Shown here: positions 41,410 to 50,366 of the stretch, piece after piece | Layout of the letters: the number at the start of each line of letters is the position of its first letter | Numbering within the stretch: position 1 is the stretch's first letter | NCBI GenBank assembly: GCA_963778375.1 | Contig: CAVZTX010000028.1 | Span: 1 to 64,000 of the forward strand | Length of the DNA: 64,000 nucleotides | Direction: 5' to 3' | Source of the DNA: CAVZTX01 sp963778375 | Lineage (GTDB): Bacteria > Chloroflexota > Ktedonobacteria > Ktedonobacterales > Ktedonobacteraceae | Notes under the pieces: model-generated | What the model was told of the DNA's origin: nothing | Seen by the model: the letters and a program-made list of their open reading frames with translations, nothing else | Database searches by the model: none | Translations under genes and position numbers: made by a program

Positions 41410-44400
41410 ATGTCAACCCACGAAGCTGGACAGCAAGCAGGAAACGTAGGGACAACTAGCCAGGAATGTTTTCTTTGCGCACTTGATCCGCATCCTTGCA
41501 CGGAGAGAATGATTGAGGGGCGGATTGTTGCGGCTTATGAGGTGAATGCTGGTGGTGAGATAGTGCCTTTCATTACGCTGAATTTGGGGACGGTGTATGC
41601 TTCATTGAGCCTTACGAGCTATTATCGTAGTTTGGTGAAGGGGTTAAGGGATCTGGGTAGTGAGATACATAAACGGGAGTTGACGTTGCGGGTGTACCAT
41701 TTGCCTGCTATTGTGAATACGACTGAAAATAAGGGGCGGATTGTACACCGATACCGGGCTAATTCGTATACGCTGGCAGTGTTGGAGCCGGATACTATTC
41801 TCAATATTACTGATTTGAATCATGCTGAGTATTGTGCGCGGCAGTATTTGCTGAATAGGTTGGTTTCTTCGCCGCAGTCGGAGGCGGCGATACGTGGGAA
41901 CCTGGTGCATTACTGTTTTAAGGAACTGCTGAAGGAACATGATCGGGGGGAGCTTATGGTGGGGCATGCGACTCATGGACAGGAAACGCCTTTAGGTAGT
42001 TTGCATCGTCATTTTGAGCAGGCTTTGGAACGCAGCAGTATTGATTTGGCTTTGCTGAATGTGTCACGTGAGAGGATTGAGGCGGAGGTGGCTCCTCATT
42101 TGGAGAGTTTGGCTGCGTGGTATGAGAGGGAGCGAACGAATTTGTGGGATATGCCGACGGGGTATATGGAGGGACAAACGGAGGATATTGAGGATGAACG
42201 GGAGGACCAGCAAGATGGGAATCTTGTGCGGGCTGAGACTTTTTTGCTGGCTCCCGAGGTTGGTTTGAAGGGAAGGCTGGACTTGTTGTGGAGACGAACG
42301 GAGCGTCAACAGTTGCTTGAGTTGAAAACTGGAGGCGCGAAGGGGGAGTTGCCGAGGTCTGCGCATCGCTGGCAGGTTCGGGGTTATCATGAGCTTTTGA
42401 TGGTGCGGCGAGATTCGAAGATGAAGAAGGCGCTGGCAACGCTGCTTTATAGTGGGACACCTGGAGAGGCGCAGGCGTTTGGGATTCCTTTTACGGTGAA
42501 AGAGCTGCAACGGGTGAATGAGACGCGCAATATTCTGGCTTTGAGTCATGTTACGGGGATTCCTCCGGCTCCGCCTGGGCCGTCGCGTTGCACAAAGTGC
42601 GTGATGCTGAATGCGTGCGAGCAGGTTTCTTCGCTGCTGGATTGGCAGATGCCGGAGCCGGATAATGGTGGTGAGAATAGAGGCGGGGTCCAGGCGGGTG
42701 ATTTACCAGAGGCGGATACATCGGCGATGGGCGCGATAAATCGGTCCCTAAGGGGATGGATCAGGGAGGAGGATCGGAAGTTTTTTGCGAAGTATTATGG
42801 GTTGTTACAGGTAGAGGGGCGTGAGGGAGAGAGGCAACAGGCTTTGCTGTGGAAGGAAAGTGTGGAGGAGAGGGCCAAGCGGGGTGTGGTTATCAAAGAT
42901 TTGAAGCTCAAAGAATTGCAGCCGACGGGACAAGGGGAATGGTGGTACACATTTCAGTGTAATAATGAGTCGGAGTTACGGCAAGATGACGAAATTTTGC
43001 TCAGTAATGGCGATCCGATTACAGGTGAGGTGGTGACGGGGACGATTGTGAGCATTAGCGCTGAAGAGGTGAAGGTCTGGACGCCCGAGCGCATTCATAA
43101 TCCTACGTTGATTGATCGGTATGATACGAATATTGTGCATGTACGGACGCTGCAAAATTTGTTGCGCTGGTTACAGGCTGATGCGCATTTGCGTGGATTG
43201 GTGGCGGGGGTATTACGACCGGAGTTTAAGAGTATAGCGGTTCCATCAAGTCCGAAGTTGAATGCAGAGCAGAATCTGGCGGTTGAGCGGGCGATGCAGA
43301 TGCGGGATTATTTGCTGATTCATGGACCTCCGGGGACGGGTAAGACTGCTGTAATTGCTGAGATCGTGAAGCGATTATGCGAACAGGGGCAGCGGGTTAT
43401 GTTGGCGGCTTTTACTAATCAGGCTGTTGATAATATGCTCAAGCGGCTTGATAAAGAGGGCTTTCATGATTATGTGAGGCTGGGTCATGAACGGAGTGTG
43501 GATGCGGCGGTGCAGGGGCGGCTTTTGCAACGTATCGTGGAGGGGGAACAATCAACAATAGGGACGATGATTACCTATCCCCCAGATAGGATTCCCGCAA
43601 GGGACCCAGCCATGCACCAGGCCACCCCTGCCCCTACAGGTACGGATGATCTCTTAGAAGGAGGCAAGAGGGCACCCGCAAGGGGCCCCACCCTACACCA
43701 CACCGCCCCTGCCCCTACAGGGACGGATGTGCTCCCGGTGAGGGAATTGCTGAGGAGATCGCTGGTGGTTGCTTCGACGACGGCGACGTGGTCATCGGAT
43801 AAATACAATCCTCCTTTAAGAGATGGAGCGGAAGATGATGGAGAGGATTCGTTTCTTCGGTTTGATGTGGCGATTATCGATGAGGCGGGGCAATTGACGG
43901 TTCCGGCGATTTTGGGGGCACTGCGATTTGCTAAACGGTTCATTCTCGTGGGGGATGAGAAACAATTACCTCCTCTGGTATTGAGTAAGGAAGCGGCTGA
44001 AGCGGGGTTGGCGGAGTCGCTCTTCAGTTTTCTGAAGCGTGCAGATGATGGCTATATGAACGAACATGGTGAAGCGACAAGTGCGTGTGTACCGTTGCGA
44101 GTACAATATCGTATGCATAGGAAGATTTCGAATTTTGCTTCGGAGAATTTTTATGCAGGGAAGCTTGTTCCACATCCTTCTGTGGCCGATCGAGTTTTGA
44201 AGTTGGGGGTACCTGGAAGAGGTTACGTCCCGGAGGATAATTTAGGAAACGGAACGGATACATCGGCGGTGGGCGCGATCAATCGGCCCCTACAGGTTGT
44301 GGAAGCAACTTCAATTACCCAGGCTATCCATCCTACTAATCAGTTTGTTTTTCTAGATGTGAGGAGTAGAGGAGAACATGAGGCGCTGAAGATTAGTAAT

Positions 44401-44841
44401 GCTGAGGCTCGTACGGTGCGAGAGGTGGTTGCAGGGCTACTTGCGAGGGGGATTGCTGAGGCAGATATTGGTGTTATTGCCCCCTATCGAGCGCAGGTAG
44501 CTAATTTGCGGCGGCATCTCTTCAGTGATGCTGCTGCAATTGGATGGAAGGGGCTTTCGTTTCATTCGCCTTTGTGTGTTGATACGGTGGATCGTTTTCA
44601 GGGTGGGGAACGTTTGGTGATTATTATGTCGTTTGCTACTTCGACGCCGCCAGAGGCGGAGAGTTTACAGCGGGAGTTTCTCACTAATCCCAATCGATTG
44701 AATGTGGCTCTGACACGTGCTCAGCGCAAGTTAATTCTAGTGGGTTGCGCGCCTGCGCTTGCGGAGTTGCCTATTTTTCAACGTTTACTGGCGTATTGCA
44801 GAGGGATGCAAACGGTTATTCCTCATGTATCCCGTTCATAG
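41410..44841 (+). CDS. Dna2-like nuclease-helicase (Cas4/RecB-type nuclease + SF1 helicase)
   Basis: 1143 residues. An N-terminal Cys cluster CFLCALDPHPC comes first. Next is a PD-(D/E)xK nuclease with a four-Cys iron-sulfur site: Cys142 (HAEYCARQY), His167 (RGNLVHYC), Asp291 (GRLDLLW), Glu304-x-Lys306 (LLELKTG), Cys394/397/403 (CTKCVMLNAC). The helicase follows: Walker A HGPPGTGKTAV (Lys645), IIDEAGQ (Asp824), VGDEKQLPPLV, QYRMHRKIS, VDTVDRFQGGE and LNVALTRAQR. This is the Dna2 domain order, suggesting DNA-end or flap processing. The ATG at 41410 has GGAG 10 bases upstream. Hairpin-repeat-derived peptides (GAINRS/PL, PAPTGTD) interrupt it at three places. Confidence 0.92.
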   Translation: MSTHEAGQQAGNVGTTSQECFLCALDPHPCTERMIEGRIVAAYEVNAGGEIVPFITLNLGTVYASLSLTSYYRSLVKGLRDLGSEIHKRELTLRVYHLPAIVNTTENKGRIVHRYRANSYTLAVLEPDTILNITDLNHAEYCARQYLLNRLVSSPQSEAAIRGNLVHYCFKELLKEHDRGELMVGHATHGQETPLGSLHRHFEQALERSSIDLALLNVSRERIEAEVAPHLESLAAWYERERTNLWDMPTGYMEGQTEDIEDEREDQQDGNLVRAETFLLAPEVGLKGRLDLLWRRTERQQLLELKTGGAKGELPRSAHRWQVRGYHELLMVRRDSKMKKALATLLYSGTPGEAQAFGIPFTVKELQRVNETRNILALSHVTGIPPAPPGPSRCTKCVMLNACEQVSSLLDWQMPEPDNGGENRGGVQAGDLPEADTSAMGAINRSLRGWIREEDRKFFAKYYGLLQVEGREGERQQALLWKESVEERAKRGVVIKDLKLKELQPTGQGEWWYTFQCNNESELRQDDEILLSNGDPITGEVVTGTIVSISAEEVKVWTPERIHNPTLIDRYDTNIVHVRTLQNLLRWLQADAHLRGLVAGVLRPEFKSIAVPSSPKLNAEQNLAVERAMQMRDYLLIHGPPGTGKTAVIAEIVKRLCEQGQRVMLAAFTNQAVDNMLKRLDKEGFHDYVRLGHERSVDAAVQGRLLQRIVEGEQSTIGTMITYPPDRIPARDPAMHQATPAPTGTDDLLEGGKRAPARGPTLHHTAPAPTGTDVLPVRELLRRSLVVASTTATWSSDKYNPPLRDGAEDDGEDSFLRFDVAIIDEAGQLTVPAILGALRFAKRFILVGDEKQLPPLVLSKEAAEAGLAESLFSFLKRADDGYMNEHGEATSACVPLRVQYRMHRKISNFASENFYAGKLVPHPSVADRVLKLGVPGRGYVPEDNLGNGTDTSAVGAINRPLQVVEATSITQAIHPTNQFVFLDVRSRGEHEALKISNAEARTVREVVAGLLARGIAEADIGVIAPYRAQVANLRRHLFSDAAAIGWKGLSFHSPLCVDTVDRFQGGERLVIIMSFATSTPPEAESLQREFLTNPNRLNVALTRAQRKLILVGCAPALAELPIFQRLLAYCRGMQTVIPHVSRS
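42713..42750. repeat. Dispersed repeat inside helicase A (nuclease/helicase linker)
   Basis: CGGATACATCGGCGATGG followed by GCGCGATAAATCGGTCCCTA, in frame, coding for DTSAMGAINRSL. It shares its core with copies at 44255, 48791, 50328 and, reversed, in uvrA. The flanking DNA differs between the two helicase copies by a net ~12-15 bases here. Confidence 0.75.
43593..43729. repeat. Pair of dispersed repeats inside helicase A
   Basis: Two related ~55-bp stretches, 43593-43648 and 43675-43729, both start CCCGCAAGG and end GCCCCTACAGG(T/G)ACGGATG. They code for PARDPAMHQATPAPTGTD and PARGPTLHHTAPAPTGTD. The block sits between the Q-motif/Ia side and the DEAGQ Walker B motif. It is also present at 49673-49805 in copy B. 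Confidence 0.75.
44255..44293. repeat. Dispersed repeat inside helicase A (before motif IV region)
   Basis: CGGATACATCGGCGGTGG followed by GCGCGATCAATCGGCCCCTAC codes in frame for DTSAVGAINRPL. The corresponding site in copy B carries one extra C and breaks the frame. Confidence 0.75.
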
Positions 44842-44971
44842 ATATAGAGCTATTTGTCGGCGTTTTCGTTGTTTGTGCTCTTTTTCGGCTCAGTGCATGA
44901 TAGAAGATTTTTTCTTTCCACCACACTCATCCTTAGAGATAGTGATGAGCTTTTGCTTCAGGACGTAAATT

Positions 44972-44992
44972 GGGCACCTCTTGCAGGTGCCC
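44972..44992. terminator. Hairpin after helicase A
   Basis: GGGCACCT, loop CTTGC, AGGTGCCC form an 8-bp perfect stem between the convergent helicase and gmhB genes. It is closely related to the hairpin upstream of mutS2 (26161). Probable bidirectional terminator built from a repeated element. Confidence 0.65.
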
Positions 44993-45032
44993 TTGAATAT
45001 GCCCTATAAGCCCAAGAAATTCGATTGTTCTT

Positions 45033-45635
45033 TTACACAGACAAGAGGTAGCCTGTACGCTTTAAAGAGCCTTGCGTAGCTTTGGACATGTGTAGTTCCT
45101 GCAAGACAACTTCGGTGGCTTGTTTCAGGTTCATGGTGATGCGAAATATGCCTTCTGCTTCGTGGTGGTATTTGCGAAATTGCTCTAGTCCGAGGCCAGT
45201 GAGCACGAGTACAGCGCGTATACCCGCTGCGATGGCGGCCCGCACATCGGTGATGCTGTCACCAATGAATACCGCATCGCTCATATCGAGACCAAGCTCG
45301 TCACGTGCACGCAGTAACATGCCAGGACGAGGTTTGCGGCATGGGCAGTTTTCGTCTTTGCCATGAGGACAATAATATACTTTTTCTATTACTCCACCTG
45401 CCTCGGCAATTGCGGCTATCATGTGGCGATGAATTTCTTCAACTGTTTCCAGTGTTAAACTTCCACGTGCTACTCCGGCTTGATTGGTACAAACGACGAT
45501 GCGATGTCCAGCTTGTGTTAGTTTTGCAATGGCTTCTAGTGAACCAGGTAAAAAGCGGAACTCACTCCAGCTTTTCACGTAATCTGATTGGTTTTCATTA
45601 ATGACCCCATCACGGTCAAGAAAAATAGTAGACAC
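45033..45635 (-). CDS. gmhB: D,D-heptose 1,7-bisphosphate phosphatase-like HAD enzyme, copy 1
   Basis: A 200-residue HAD phosphatase. Motif I is FLDRDGVINEN, motif II VVCTNQAGVARG and motif III/IV KPRPGMLLRARDEL...FIGDSITDVRAA. The zinc loop is CPHGKDENCPCRKP. These identify the GmhB type, which removes the C7 phosphate in heptose precursor synthesis. A heptose pathway is not otherwise visible here, so the substrate could be a related sugar or histidinol phosphate. It starts 10 bases after the response regulator stop. The C-terminal tail differs from copy 2 (SKATQGSLKRTG against SRATQASLKRAG). Confidence 0.88.
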   Translation of the reverse strand: MSTIFLDRDGVINENQSDYVKSWSEFRFLPGSLEAIAKLTQAGHRIVVCTNQAGVARGSLTLETVEEIHRHMIAAIAEAGGVIEKVYYCPHGKDENCPCRKPRPGMLLRARDELGLDMSDAVFIGDSITDVRAAIAAGIRAVLVLTGLGLEQFRKYHHEAEGIFRITMNLKQATEVVLQELHMSKATQGSLKRTGYLLSV

Positions 45636-45645
45636 TCGTTACCCC

Positions 45646-46371
45646 CTACAAAGCATCATGAATATCGACGAGGCCCTTTTTCATGGCATAGATCACCACT
45701 TGCGAGCGATCATAGATGTCAAGTTTGCGATAGATACTACTAATATGATTGCGTACGGTTTTCTCGCTAATGGCCAGTGTACGTGCGATTTCTTTGGCGA
45801 TCATCCCTTTGGCAACCAGTACCAACATTTGCAATTCTCGTGAGGTTAAACCATCATGGTACTGACCTTTATCAGGACTTTGTCGATCCAGTAATTGCAT
45901 CATTCGACTGGTGACATCGGGAGCAATTACCTGTTCCCCATTATAGACTGCACGAATAGCAGAGACAAGTCCTATAGTAGAAGTGTCCTTGAGGATATAG
46001 CCATTGGCACCAGCAGACAGACCATCAAGGACATAATCATCGGTGGTGAATGTCGTCAAGAGCATTACACGTACCTGGGGAAAGTGTTCTTTGATCTGCC
46101 GAGTTGCTGAGATACCATCCACGTGTGGCATTTTCACGTCCATCAACACTATGTCAGGCTGCAACTGGCCTACTAATTCGACGGCTTCTAACCCGTCGGC
46201 GGCTATTCCAACGACTTCGATGAATGATTCGGAACTTAATATGCCAGCTACGCTTTCGCGGAAGAGGCGCTGGTCGTCCGCTACCACGATGCGGATTTTT
46301 TGTGGATTTTGTTCACTTCGGGGCCAACTATTGATATGTACGTTTACCGAATCCTCTATTTGGGTAGCCAT
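45646..46371 (-). CDS. NarL/LuxR-type response regulator, copy 1
   Basis: 241 residues. Receiver domain with acidic pocket ADD, phospho-acceptor Asp78 in IVLMDVKMP, TTF and the Lys in YILKD. C-terminal LuxR-type helix-turn-helix: LTSRELQMLVLVAKGMIAKEIARTLAISEKTVRNHISSIYRKL. GGAGG lies 9-10 bases before the ATG at 46371, which removes an unlikely 54-residue extension. It follows the kinase gene by 61 bases and precedes gmhB by 10, so the three form one operon. Confidence 0.93.
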   Translation of the reverse strand: MATQIEDSVNVHINSWPRSEQNPQKIRIVVADDQRLFRESVAGILSSESFIEVVGIAADGLEAVELVGQLQPDIVLMDVKMPHVDGISATRQIKEHFPQVRVMLLTTFTTDDYVLDGLSAGANGYILKDTSTIGLVSAIRAVYNGEQVIAPDVTSRMMQLLDRQSPDKGQYHDGLTSRELQMLVLVAKGMIAKEIARTLAISEKTVRNHISSIYRKLDIYDRSQVVIYAMKKGLVDIHDAL

Positions 46372-46432
46372 AAGATCGTTCCTCCAGACATATGTTTTCA
46401 GGATTCTTATCAGTTCGATTGTTTTGCAATAG

Positions 46433-47110
46433 TTATTCTTTCCAAGGTAAGGGCACGTCGATATCGATACGGGTACCTCTCCCAGCGGTACTCTCGATGG
46501 AGAGTCGGCCACGAAGCAGAGCAGCTCGTTCACGCATTCCGACTAATCCCTGATGGTAGCCGCTATGCGCAGTAGTTGGTGTTGATTGTGCTAGCATTCC
46601 TATACCATCATCCCCGATACTAATGTGTAGATAGCCCTCGTAGGTAAATAAATAGACACGAATGGTAGATGCCTGGGAATGTTTGCAAATATTGTTTAGC
46701 GCTTCACGGACGATACAATACAGATTTGACGTGTATTCAAATGGCAATATGGTTGGCCAATCAGTACATTCATATACGACATGGTAGCCAGCTTCACGCA
46801 ATTCAGCAAGAATAGGTGCAATGGCAGGTTCCAGGCCGAAATCGAGATCGGTATGACTACGGAGCCCTCCCAGTGTTTGCCGCATTGAGATGAGGCTGTC
46901 GCGAGCAAGTTCTTGCCATGTTTCTACTTTTGCGGCTACTTCGTGGTTTGACTGGTTTGTGGTAGTAAGGCAACGAGTATGGAAGTATTCCAGGTCGGCA
47001 ATGAGTGCGGTCAAAGATTGGACGGCGCTGTCATGCAACTCGCGTGCGATGCGCCGCCGTTCAGTTTCCTGGGCGAAACGTGTATCAGGAGACTCTAACA
47101 CATCAAGCAT
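46433..47110 (-). CDS. Soluble NarL-family sensor histidine kinase, copy 1
   Basis: 225 residues, no membrane segment or separate sensor domain. HisKA_3 motif RRRIARELHDSAVQSLTAL with phospho-acceptor His26, N box REALNNICKHSQAS, G box DDGIGM and GLVGMRERAALLRGRLSIESTAGRGT. It should phosphorylate the adjacent regulator. The lack of an input domain suggests it senses through a partner or in the cytoplasm. The ATG at 47110 follows AAGGAA by ~9 bases. Nearly identical to copy 2 (one Thr to Ile change seen, TTTNQS/TTINQS). Confidence 0.92.
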   Translation of the reverse strand: MLDVLESPDTRFAQETERRRIARELHDSAVQSLTALIADLEYFHTRCLTTTNQSNHEVAAKVETWQELARDSLISMRQTLGGLRSHTDLDFGLEPAIAPILAELREAGYHVVYECTDWPTILPFEYTSNLYCIVREALNNICKHSQASTIRVYLFTYEGYLHISIGDDGIGMLAQSTPTTAHSGYHQGLVGMRERAALLRGRLSIESTAGRGTRIDIDVPLPWKE

Positions 47111-47446
47111 TATTTTGCGTTCCTTACTAGTTGCGATTGGCGGACACAAGGCCCAATACATTTCCGACAGCTAGGCCGGACAGGCACAAGGCACTGTCCC
47201 TACATTTCCGATAACCCTACCCCTTACTGGCGAATCAAGTATTCTACCCACCTTTCATATATAAGCGTTGATCGTTAATCTTCGATTGAGATAGGACTAT
47301 CATGGAGGTTAAGATTTGACAATTTGGGCGAAGAGTTCTTAACCTGACGGGTAATTTGCCATGCAGGAAGCAGGAGATAGTTGAAGGTGAGAGGAAGTTT
47401 GTGCCTATGAGTGTGTGGGCATTTGTCCTAATTGATATTTAATTAC
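47111..47446. other. Unit 1/unit 2 junction region
   Basis: This is the leader upstream of the kinase operon plus the duplication junction. It contains GGCGGACACAAGGCCC at about 47136, the dispersed repeat at 47173-47203 and the junction at about 47443. No gene. The kinase operon promoter should lie here. Confidence 0.5.
47173..47203. repeat. Dispersed repeat with flanking direct repeats
   Basis: AGGCCGGACAGGCACAAGG followed by CACTGTCCCTAC, the same core as at 4926 and 5001. It is bracketed by TACATTTCCGA at 47157-47167 and 47201-47211, a possible target-site duplication. The same arrangement exists in unit 2. Confidence 0.75.
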
Positions 47447-47475
47447 TTGACGAACATTCACGTGTCTCGTACACT
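47447..47475 (+). promoter_or_regulatory. Promoter of helicase B
   Basis: TTGACG (47447-47452) and TACACT (47470-47475) with a 17-base spacer, 32 bases before the ATG. Both boxes equal those of copy A although the spacer differs at several positions, which supports function. The right half of the SOS-like palindrome is lost here. Confidence 0.6.
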
Positions 47476-48790
47476 TGCTCTAACAAATCTGAGAAGGGGA
47501 CCATTCGATGCCAACACCAGATGCCGGAGAACAAAGCGAAACGAGGCAGGAATGTTTTCTCTGTGCACTCGATCCCCATCCTTGCACGGAGAAAGTGATC
47601 GAGGGGCGGATTATTGCGGCTTATGAGGTGAATGCTGGTGGCGAGATGGTGCCTTTCATTACGCTGAATTTGGGGACGGTGTATGCTTCATTGAGCCTTA
47701 CGAGCTATTATCGCAGTTTGGTGAAGGGGTTAAGGGATCTGGGTAGTGAGATACATAAACGGGAGTTGACGCTGCGGGTGTATCATTTGCCTGCTATTGT
47801 AAATACGACTGAAAATAAGGGGCGGATTGTACACCGATACCGGGCTAATTCGTATACGCTGGCAGTGTTGGAGCCGGATACTATTCTCAATATTACTGAT
47901 TTGAATCATGCTGAGTATTGTGCGCGGCAGTATTTGCTGAACAGGTTGGTTTCTTCGCCGCAGTCGGAGGCGGCGATACGTGGGAACCTGGTGCATTACT
48001 GTTTTAAGGAACTGCTGAAGGAACATGATCGGGGGGAGCTTATGGTGGGGCATGCGACTCATGGACAGGAAACGCCTTTAGGTAGTTTGCATCGTCATTT
48101 TGAGCAGGCTTTGGAACGCAGCAGTATTGATTTGGCTTTGCTGAACGTGTCACGTGAGACTATACAGGCGGAGGTGGCTCCCCATTTGGAGAGTTTGGCT
48201 GCGTGGTATGAGAGGGAGCGAACGAATTTGTGGGATATGCCGACGGGGTATATGGAGGGACAAACGGAGGATATTGAGGATGAACGGGAGGACCAGCAAG
48301 ATGGGAATCTTGTGCGGGCTGAGACTTTTTTGCTGGCTCCCGAGGTTGGTTTGAAGGGAAGGCTGGACTTGTTGTGGAGACGAACGGAGCGTCAACAGTT
48401 GCTTGAGTTGAAAACTGGAGGCGCGAAGGGGGAGTTGCCGAGGTCTGCGCATCGCTGGCAGGTTCGGGGTTATCATGAGCTTTTGATGGTGCGGCGAGAT
48501 TCGAAGATGAAGAAGGCGCTGGCAACGCTGCTTTATAGTGGGACACCTGGAGAGGCGCAGGCGTTTGGGATTCCTTTTACGGTGAAAGAGCTGCAACGGG
48601 TGAATGAGACGCGCAATATTCTGGCTTTGAGTCATGTTACGGGGATTCCTCCGGCTCCGCCTGGGCCGTCGCGTTGCACAAAGTGCGTGATGCTGAATGC
48701 GTGCGAGCAGGTTTCTTCGCTGCTGGATTGGCAGATGCCGGAGCCGGATAATGGTGGTGAGAATAGAGGGGGTGATTTAGGGGAGGGAGC

Positions 48791-48827
48791 CGATACATCG
48801 GCGATGGGCGCGATCAATCGGCCCCTA
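48791..48827. repeat. Dispersed repeat inside helicase B (linker)
   Basis: CGATACATCGGCGATGGG followed by CGCGATCAATCGGCCCCTA, in frame (DTSAMGAINRPL). The flanking sequence is shorter than in copy A. Confidence 0.7.
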
Positions 48828-49672
48828 TGGATCAGGGAGGAGGATCGGAAGTTTTTTGCGAAGTATTATGGGTTGTTACAGGTAGAGGGGCGTGAGGGAG
48901 AGAGGCAGCAGGCTTTGCTGTGGAAGGAAAGTGTGGAGGAGAGGGCCAAGCGGGGTGTGGTTATCAAAGATTTGAAGCTCAAAGAATTGCAGCCGACGGG
49001 GCAAGGGGAATGGTGGTACACATTTCAGTGTAATAATGAGTCGGAGTTACGGCAGGATGACGAAATTTTGCTCAGTAATGGCGATCCGATTACAGGTGAG
49101 GTGGTGACGGGGACGATTGTGAGCATTAGCGCTGAAGAGGTGAAGGTCTGGACGCCCGAGCGCATTCATAATCCTACGTTGATTGATCGGTATGATACGA
49201 ATATTGTGCATGTGCGGACGCTGCAAAATTTGTTGCGCTGGTTACAGGCTGATGCGCATTTGCGTGGATTGGTGGCGGGGGTATTACGACCGGAGTTTAA
49301 GAGTATAGCGGTTCCATCAAGTCCGAAGCTGAATGCTGAGCAGAATCTGGCGGTTGAGCGGGCGATGCAGATGCGGGATTATTTGCTGATTCATGGACCT
49401 CCGGGGACGGGTAAGACTGCTGTAATTGCTGAGATCGTTAAGCGATTATGCGAACAGGGGCAGCGGGTTATGTTGGCGGCTTTTACTAATCAGGCTGTTG
49501 ATAATATGCTCAAGCGGCTTGATAAAGAGGGCTTTCATGATTATGTGAGGCTGGGTCATGAACGGAGTGTGGATGCGGCGGTGCAGGGGCGACTTTTGCA
49601 ACGTATCGTGGAGGGGGAACAATCAACAATAGGGACGATGATTACCTATCCCCCAGATAGGATTCCCGCAAG

Positions 49673-49805
49673 GGACCCAGCCATGCACCAGGCCACCCCT
49701 GCCCCTACAGGGACGGATGATGCTCTTAGAAGGAGGCAAGAGGGCACCCGCAAGGGGCCCCACCCTACACTACACCGCCCCTGCCCCTACAGGGACGGAT
49801 GTGCT
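49673..49805. repeat. Pair of dispersed repeats inside helicase B, first frameshift site
   Basis: Counterpart of 43593-43729. Between the two ~55-bp repeats lies the single-base insertion that breaks the helicase frame. Confidence 0.7.
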
Positions 49806-50327
49806 CCCGGTGAGGGAATTGCTGAGGAGATCGCTGGTGGTTGCTTCGACGACGGCGACGTGGTCATCGGATAAATACAATCCTCCTTTAAGAGATGGAG
49901 CGGAAGATGATGGAGAGGATTCGTTTCTTCGGTTTGATGTGGCGATTATCGATGAGGCGGGGCAATTGACGGTTCCGGCGATTTTGGGGGCACTACGATT
50001 TGCTAAACGGTTCATTCTTGTGGGGGATGAGAAACAATTGCCTCCTCTGGTATTGAGTAAGGAAGCGGCTGAAGCGGGGTTGGCGGAGTCGCTCTTCAGT
50101 TTTCTGAAGCGTGTAGATGATGGCTATATGAACGAACATGGTGAAGCGACAAGTGCGTGTGTACCGTTGCGAGTACAATATCGTATGCATAGGAAGATTT
50201 CGAATTTTGCTTCGGAGAATTTTTATGCAGGGAAGCTTGTTCCACATCCTTCGGTGGCCGATCGAGTTTTGAAGTTGGGGGTACCTGGAAGAGGTTACGT
50301 CCCGGAGGATAATTTAGGAAACGGAAC

Positions 50328-50366
50328 CGGATACATCGGCGGTGGGCGCGATCAATCGGCCCCTAC
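50328..50366. repeat. Dispersed repeat inside helicase B, second frameshift site
   Basis: CGGATACATCGGCGGTGG followed by GCGCGATCAATCGGCCCCTAC, directly after the second extra base. Counterpart of 44255-44293. Confidence 0.7.

Larger units (their letters stand above)
41344..47443. repeat. Tandem duplication, unit 1 (~6.1 kb)
   Basis: Contains helicase A, gmhB, response regulator and histidine kinase. Unit 2 (47444-53520) repeats the order exactly. Offsets between matching points drift from 6086 (helicase N-terminus) to 6073 (helicase end) to 6076 (gmhB-kinase), showing small indels. The boundary is marked by GATATTTAATT, followed by TACTTGACG at the unit 1/2 junction and by CTAACG after unit 2. 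Confidence 0.95.

Noticed and set aside
41644..42549. Long minus-strand frames opposite the helicase (and the same at 47730-48635)
   Set aside because: They mirror the coding strand, have no ribosome sites and are rich in unlikely composition; shadows of the helicase gene.
41347..44841. Insertion sequence or CRISPR cas4 locus, because of the Cas4-like nuclease domain
   Set aside because: The nuclease is fused to a full SF1 helicase as in Dna2, with no cas1/cas2, arrays or transposase nearby.
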